A DNA stretch of 64,000 nucleotides, from positions 2,294,001 to 2,358,000 of the forward strand of contig NC_088679.1 in assembly GCF_950023065.1 (NCBI RefSeq), read 5' to 3'. The notes beneath the pieces are model-generated. The model worked only from the letters and a program-made list of their open reading frames with translations. It was not told the DNA's origin and ran no database searches. The DNA is from Planococcus citri (taxonomy: Eukaryota; Arthropoda; Insecta; Hemiptera; Pseudococcidae). A program made the translations under genes and the position numbers. Numbering within the stretch: position 1 is the first letter of the stretch; every line of letters begins with the position of its first letter. This document shows, piece after piece, positions 57,305 to 64,000 of this stretch.

Positions 57305-58950
57305 TTCTACAATAGAAATACAGACACTCTTGATATTTTGACTGAACCTAGCAATCATCGTCTTTGCAAAATGCGTCGTCGAACCTCAGTTGAAGAAATT
57401 CACTACATTATCAAAACAATCAAAACCCAGAAATCACCAAGCTCGGATAACATCAGTAACATTATGCTTAAAAACCTTCCAACAAATATCCTAATGAGCT
57501 TCAAAACACTTTTCAACTCTTGCCTTCAAATTGGTTACTTTCCTAACGCCTGGAAAATTGCCAAAGTAATTGCGTTATCCAAAAAAGAATCTCCTTCTTC
57601 ATCTCCTAATAATTATAGACCTATCAGTCTTATCTCTTCTCTATACAGAATCCTTGAAAAAATAATTTGTGAGCGTCTTTTGCACTTTCTGAAAAAAGAA
57701 CAGATTTTGTCATCTTTTCTGTATGGTTTTCATAATACGAGTAAAATGAGCACAGTTCATCAGTTGCATCAAATGGTACAACTTATTAACAATGACTACA
57801 AAAAGAAGCAATTCAGGACTGCAGCTTTTATAGACATTAAAAAGGCCTGCGACTCTATATGGCATTACGGTTTAATTCACAAATTAGTTACAATCGAAAC
57901 ACCCACCATTCTACGTAAAATCATTTCTTCCTTCCTTCGAAATAGGAAATTTTAGGTTCAAATCGACGATGAAAGTTCTTTGCTTCGAGAAATCAGCCAA
58001 GGTGTACTGCAAGGCGCTGTATTGAGTCCAACATTGTTCATCTTATACTGCTATGATATTCCTAAACCAGCTGATAATGAAATAGCAATGTTTGCTGATG
58101 ATACGTGTTTGCTCAGCCAAAATAATGATCTTCTAATTGCTCGTAATCAACTTCAAGCTGGTATCAATGAATTGGAACCATGGTTTGAATGCTGGAAACT
58201 TAAGCTAAATCCTCTTAAAAGTGAAACAAAAATCTCAACACTTCACAAAATCTCACTAACTCCAGAAATCTCAATCCATTACACTGTGGTACCATGTAAT
58301 ACATCAACAGTTAAATATCTCGGCGTACACTTGGACCAGAAACTATCTCTCAAAAACCATATACTTAGTTTTCAAATCACATGATGCCTACATCAAACTA
58401 CGTAAACTTTACCCCTTATTGAAGCGTTGTTCCAGATTGTGTACATCTTGTAGTCTACTTCTTTACAAAAGTCTAATATGTTGCTCATTCACATATGCAG
58501 CGCTAATATGGATAACAGCTTCAAAAACTAACAAACATAAACTACAAATTATACAAAACAGAGTTCTGCGAATCATTACAAACGCACCATATGGTTCCTC
58601 CTAAACAATCAGTTACATAATGAACTGCAAATAGAATCAATCGATGCCTTCCCTGAAAGACTTACTGAAAAATACCTATTCATGCTGGAGTCGCTTGATG
58701 ACTTCGAATTCCTACTTAGCAAAAATCTTATGAATTGTCTTAAAACACATAAAAATCCTCAAGATCTTTTCTGATGCAATAAAATAATAATTCTTTCAAG
58801 TCGTTATATTCGTAGGTTTTTATAACATTTTTTGCCTACCCTCTTAAGTATCGCGTTATTATTGTATAAAAATTGATCACTTCATGTATAGCGTTTAGAC
58901 GCTGAGCCGAATAAGTACATATTTCTTCTTCTTCTCTTGTTCTCTTCAAA
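57305..58950 (+). pseudogene. Jockey-clade LINE, 5'-truncated, RT ORF with few lesions
   Basis: Encodes the reverse transcriptase part only. Blocks in order are KSPSSDNISNIMLKNLP (about 57430), NNYRPISLISSLYRILEKII (about 57608), the first catalytic box FIDIKKACDSIW (about 57830), SQGVLQGAVLSPTLF (about 57992) and the second box, FADDTCLL (58091). A C-terminal region with TVKYLGVHLDQKL, AALIWITASK and QNRVLRIITNAPYG leads to a terminal segment ending with TGA at 58772-58774. There is one in-frame TAG at about 57953, one frameshift near 58382 and one near 58603. The element is bounded by the 11-bp duplication TAAGTCATCAT at 57294-57304 and 58951-58961. The first box has a cysteine (ACDS) where FDS is usual. 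It is probably a young but dead copy. Confidence 0.9.
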
Positions 58951-58961
58951 TAAGTCATCAT

Positions 58962-59010
58962 CTGATTGCTTCTTGGCTCTTCCAAAGTTGTCTGTCTACT
59001 TGTCTGGCTC
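58962..59010. repeat. Satellite remnant right of the jockey insertion
   Basis: TTCTTGGCTCTTCCAAAGTTGTCTGTCTACTTGTCTGGCTCC resembles the units left of the insertion, so the LINE landed inside the array. Confidence 0.6.
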
Positions 59011-62000
59011 CCCAAAGCTTCAAAACGCAAATTGAAATTTCATAAATTTTAAGCCATGCAAGCTCCAAAAATCAATTTTCGTGATTTGGAGGCCGTGCAA
59101 TCAACCAGCAGAATTTGTACTGAATTTGTCAATTTTTTCTCATCAAAATCCGAAGACACAAGGCAAAATTGTCTATTTTACACGGTTATGCTCATTTCAG
59201 CCAAAAATGGACAAAAAATCAACAGTTTACTAAATTGGCCTCAAAATATAAAATTTACTACGTACCTATCTCATTTTTACCTTCCCTCCTCCATCCATCC
59301 TCCGAATATATTTTTTTAGAATCAAAAATTTGCCTTCCACTTTGGTTTGAAACTTGCACCAACCGAGATTTAAAACTATATATACTTCAATTTCTACGTC
59401 GCACATTGCACCCACATCTGTTACTTTACTCTTTCCGAGCTCATAAAATGTCAAATTCATTAATATCGCGCTTTTGACGAAAAAAAAATTAAATTGGAAA
59501 TTTTACTCGTACAAACGCAGCGTTTGCACAATCAGAGCACCAAACACGAGAGAAAAAGTGGGAAAAATCAACCGAAAGAGGTAGGTAAAAAAAAAGAGCT
59601 ACAATAACGATATAGAAAAAAAATACCAACACATTATGATGTGAAACGAGAACCACGTCAGGTTCATTATTTGAAATATTATTAAAAATTGCGCAAAAAA
59701 TTCTAAAATGTAGTGAAAGAATGACGCAGACGGTAAATCATAAAGAGGCGGGAAATTTCATCGAGCTAACAAACAATTTAAAAATAGTAGGTGGCGTTTT
59801 TTTTTTTCAAACTCTACAACGAGAAACTCCGCTACGAGTTATAATTTCTAGTGGTAATTTTTTTTTTTTTTTAGCTGGGTATAGCGAAAAAGTTTTTATA
59901 CTTATTTTGAATTGTAGTACTGTAGGTATTTGTATAAATCTGCGAAACGCCTGTTTATGAAACCGGGTTAAAAGTACAGAGACAGACGCAAAAGGAGAGA
60001 TTTTTACTCGTGTACTTCTTTACGTCAGCATTCTGTACATGTAGAAAAAGAGTATAAAATGGTATTAAAGATTAGAACATTTTATAAATTCTCGTAGCAT
60101 GCTTCGTTATAAAATGATGCACAACCGTAGATAGAAAAATACATTACACCGGAGCATTGTTAACAATGCGCGTCATTTACAGACCTTTATTACTCGTTAA
60201 ACGGCAAAAGCGTGTCTTTATTTTTACGAATACGAATGCTCATCGTCTTATATACGAGAGAAAGGTCTTTGCCCACATCTCGTATGAAGTATAAACTTCA
60301 TATAAGCGTGTCTTATTAAGACGTGCGTCATTAGGCATTCGGAGCACGCGCTTATTTACGATTCATAATATCAACGGATCGTCGGTCGTCATCGTGGATG
60401 GATATGATTTTTCTTTTTATAGTATCCACCGACCCAACGTACTTCAAGTTTGAGTATTGTTTTTTTTAGCCAATATTTCAAAAAATATACTTAGGTAAGT
60501 AAAGCTCAAATATAGTCATTTTTCTTCTCCTGTTGATTTGAAATATATTCAAGAAATCATTCAAGGTTGAGAAATCAATTCGAACAATTTGTCGTTTTCA
60601 AACATTATTCTTTCGTTCATTCAAATTATACCCCGAGGATTAGAAATGTTCTCTTGTGAAATGAACACGATAAAATCTACGATGAATTCCCAAACCGAAG
60701 CTTGAAAAAAGATCAATGCACAGCATTCTTTATGCATAGGTAGCCTATCGTGTAGTTTATTTATTCATTAAAAATCTAAAAGATACTCCAAAAAAATCGT
60801 TAGTTTGTCGTTGGCTGCAGTCATCCCCATCTTTGTGTATTTTTTACCCTATAGATATCCTTTCCAGCAACAGGTACGAACTCATAAAATTTCTCGACAG
60901 TATTTCGTACGAGAAAGAAAAAAAAAAAAAGAAAATGAAAGAAAAGAAACACCATCGTACGAGTATTATATGTATAGTACGTTGAAAAGAATAGATTTCG
61001 TTCGGCTCGATTCTACACATTGAAAAATACTTACAGCTCTAAAAGTGAGCTTTATCACGATGAAGTTACAAAATATTGAACCTTCTTTTATCTACGACTC
61101 GAGAAAAGAGTATTTGAAATTTCGTTAGAAGAGAACAAGAAAGGAGAAAAAAAATTATCGCTATATATATTGAGAAACGGTCAGCAACATTTCTAGCACG
61201 ATGCGATGTTTCTTTACTTTCTTCAGTTTTTTAATAAAGATTAACTGAGCCGTACAAAATGAAATATGGAATTTTTCTTCGATTTTCCAATCAGTAACGG
61301 ATTAAAGTGAAACTATAAGTATGATAAATCCTCTTGGGGACACGTCTCAAACATGTTGACGTTGAGTTCATTTGACATAAATACTTAACGATACACCTAA
61401 GAAGTGCAACGACATAATAAATCGCGTTTATTTGATACCTGCCTATCAGAAACTGAATTTGAAATGATTTTTTTTCCTAATTCAAAAGTATTTTTTTTTT
61501 AAATTTGTGGTACTCGCAGGAGAAACATAATAGGTATATTGCTTCGTTCGTTTCCTGCAGAAAAATATTTATTTTTTATTTTAATACTTCGATTTCGATT
61601 TATTTCAGGAAATACCAGTACCTATAATAGGACATGGTTAGGCACTCGTCGATACGTCTTATTCAAGATAACAAGTCTAAACCCTCTGAAAATAAAACCG
61701 CCCCTAATGAAATTTTCACGTCACGTAGTAAAAAATTCAAAACCTCGGGTATGTTTGGTTTTTTCTTTATAAAACCCACCAGTCAGTACACATTTAAAAA
61801 TATCTTCTCTAACGTCAGCTCTGATTTAGATTCTTTTACCACTTTATCTATTTAAAGCTCCATCCAATAAATTCATTATAATGGCAAAGTCTACGTAATA
61901 AGAATGGACACATCGAGATATTTGGTAATAAGCTTGCACTCTGTAGGGTTCAAGACAACTTTGATCAAGATACTGAACTTAACGACGTACGACTTACGAC

Positions 62001-62415
62001 ACGTTCAATTGGGCTTATTATCAGTGCTTTTTATTTGTACCTAGTGGTTAAAGGTGGTAAAATAAATCCATCTTACGTATTATGTGAAACGCTTCGCAGG
62101 GGAAGGATCGAGAAAGGGGTGCTCAAAGTTTTGACGAAAACGAGGATATCGTAGAGTTGGAGTGGGGTACGTGGTCAACTTGTGTGAATGGTACACTTAT
62201 TTGCAAGTTTGTTAGATCATTTCCATCAAACTCCAAGGTCATTTTCAAAGTTCCGCAGAGCGGTTGAAAATTAGCAGGAAACTTACGTATACGTAAAATT
62301 TTCGTCTTGAAAATATTTCCTTCTCACATACTTATTTAGCATTAATTATGACAAAACATCACAAGATTTCATTTTTGAATCTGGGGGAATAATTTGAAAT
62401 ACAGTAGTAACAATT
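59011..62415. other. Unique AT-rich sequence, no gene recognised
   Basis: No coding signal survives inspection. ORFs at 59056-59477, 59721-59960, 60805-61023 and 61539-61855 are compositionally ordinary and unrelated to known families. Short runs (T10 near 59801, A12 near 60919) and ACGAGTA-type words are the only regular features. No upstream CUB-type exon of the SOL-1-like gene was found on the minus strand. Confidence 0.4.
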
Positions 62416-62419
62416 TTTT

Positions 62420-63180
62420 ATTCACAATTTCTAATTTCAAAAAATAAAAAAAAAATAGCCAAAAACGTATTTCAAATCCACATTAAGAAATTCATCAAAA
62501 ATTGTCACAAAAAATTCATTTGAAATCAACACAAAAAATTACATATTAAGTAGCAGACAAATTCTACACCAAATAAAAAATAAAAATTCAAATCGACGCT
62601 AAAAAAATGTACTCCAAACTGCCCCCGAAAAACTATTTTCAAAACCCAAATTGCCACTGAAAACTTCATACTACTAAATCCCCCCTCGAAAAAATTCATT
62701 CGAAATCATTTCAAAAATTGTAATCTAAATTAAATTTAAAAATCACCGCAGAAAAATATTTTTTAAATCTGATTTGAAAAATTCACTCTCAATCAGGATA
62801 AAGAAATTCGTGTAAAATCACGACAACAAAAATTCATTCAAACTTGAGTACCACAAAAAAAATCATTCAAAATGACCACGAAGAATCAATTTGAATTCAT
62901 GACAGGAGATCCATTTGTAATTCGCCAGATCGCCACGAAAAAACTTTAAAGAAAATTCTAGAAGTTTTTATTTTTTTTCAAAGATGAAGGATGCGTTTTC
63001 TTGTCAAAATTAAGTTTGCATTTTCTCTCTAAAAATAAAGTTTGTATCCTAATCTCTTCAAAAACGAAATGAAGTTCTTACTTCTGTTCCAAAATTGAAG
63101 TTGTCATTTAATTTGCAAAGAATATGACGATCAGGTAGGTATCTACACTTTCTCTGCAAAAAACATGAAGTTCACTACCC
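62420..63180. repeat. Degenerate AT-rich tract (AAAAATTCATTCAAAATCA type)
   Basis: Imperfect repeats of CACNAAAAAATTCATTTGAAATCA with 25-40-bp spacing (62450-62960), followed by GAAGTTTGCATTTT/AAATGAAGTT units (62990-63170) that resemble 27960-28460 inverted. Confidence 0.5.
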
Positions 63181-63189
63181 TCAATCGTC

Positions 63190-64000
63190 GGTGGCAACGA
63201 GTAGGTCAGAGGCCTTGATAGGTCAGGAACACGGGTCAATGACCTTGAAAAGCCAGACACATGACTTTGGGGTGCCAGACTGACGGGTTAAAGACCTTAA
63301 GACTGAACAGGCACGCAGACAACTTTGAGAGGCTCGAAAAGAAGGTCAGTGACCTCTGGAGCCAAACAGATGGGTCAATGACATTGAGAGGTCAAACAGA
63401 CAGATGACCTTGGAAAATCATACTGACCGGTCAGTGACCTTCAGTGGCTAGACAAACAAACAGACAGACATACGGTCTTCTGAAACCAGACACATACGCA
63501 GACAACCTTGAGCAAATAGATAGGTCAGTTGGGACAATGACTTTATAAGAAGCAAGACATGTAGGCACTTATAGACAACCTTGAGAGGCCATAAAGACGG
63601 GTCAATGACCTTATAAAGCCAGACAAGTGAGCAGATTACCTTGAAAACCCAGGAGATGGGTCAATGACCTAAATAGACGAGCCAGACATGTCAATGACCT
63701 TTGCAGGCAACACCGGAAGGCAGCCAATCTTGAAAAGTGAGACAGGTAAGTCAATTAATGCCCTCAGAAGGACAAAAAGAAAGACAGGCGACCTTGAGAA
63801 GTCAAACTGATGACTTAATGACCTTGAGAAGTCAGACAAATGTACCAATGATCTTTGTAGAGCAGATAGGACAACAGGCGATCTTGAGAAGCCAGACAGA
63901 CTGGTCAATGATCTTAAGAGGTGAAACAGGCAGGTCAATGACCTCACTAGAACAATCAAAAAGACAGGATGATGGGTCAAACGACTTTGAGAAGTCAGAC
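63190..64000. repeat. Degenerate satellite, opposite orientation, running off the window end
   Basis: Units of about 30-45 bp of the form GGTCAATGACCTTGAGAAGCCAGACAGAC, the reverse complement of the 56885-57293 units. The ORF at 63669-63980 on the minus strand gives a loose SLTSLSGFSRSP-type peptide repeat and is not a gene. The array continues beyond base 64000. Confidence 0.9.

Noticed and set aside
63669..63980. Minus-strand ORF with loose 12-residue peptide repeats
   Set aside because: A satellite reading. The same satellite at 56885-57293 is not open in the equivalent frame.

Overview
This window is AT-rich nuclear DNA from an animal, almost certainly an arthropod and perhaps a hemipteran insect. 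The evidence is GT-AG introns of several kilobases, RTE- and jockey-type LINE relics, many TIR elements with TA or 8-bp target duplications, and scattered TAGGTACCTA-type short motifs. The hemipteran guess rests on overall texture and is weak. No bacterial, CRISPR or operon-like organisation is present.

Only one convincing protein-coding gene is visible. It lies on the minus strand, with three exons at 49829-49012, 41042-39813 and 36483-35883. Splice phases join exactly and give 882 residues of a CUB-domain ectodomain, an LDL-receptor class A module, one transmembrane helix and a short tail. It most resembles the SOL-1 (suppressor of lurcher 1) glutamate-receptor auxiliary proteins. Its 5' exons were not found and are probably to the right of the window. 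Its two complete introns (3.3 and 8.0 kb) are filled with repeats.

Layout, left to right. 30-618: a TIR element. 2425-4868: copy A of a large fold-back family, with a 132/165-bp alternating internal array. 6867-10142: a broken RTE-type LINE carrying a TIR element that itself carries a TA-flanked MITE. 13551-16153: an ATTC and TTTTGTC-type repeat tract hit by a hAT-like element, itself hit by a second hAT-like element, followed by a 439-bp hairpin MITE. 19740-22207 and 23025-23960: more fold-back copies. 26600-28500: degenerate AT-rich repeats. 28951-30978: the best complete fold-back copy. 31005-32231: another TIR element. 34410-34723: a hairpin MITE. 35883-49829: the SOL-1-like gene, with a LINE fragment, a 1.1-kb TTTG-type array and a tRNA-Asp relic in one intron, and fold-back copies (one inserted into another) in the next. 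50337-53160: a satellite built on a CpG-containing palindrome, with a 33-bp homogenised core. 54650-55530: another fold-back copy. 56880-59010: a degenerate satellite with a jockey element inserted, bounded by an 11-bp duplication. 62420-64000: degenerate AT-rich repeats, then the same satellite in opposite orientation.

The most distinctive content is the fold-back family. It has roughly 580-590-bp inverted terminal repeats starting GTCCGGCATATG, TA-type flanks, and interiors built from the near-palindrome CTGGAGGCTCCAG. At least nine full, partial or decayed copies occupy roughly a fifth of the window, including one copy inserted into another.
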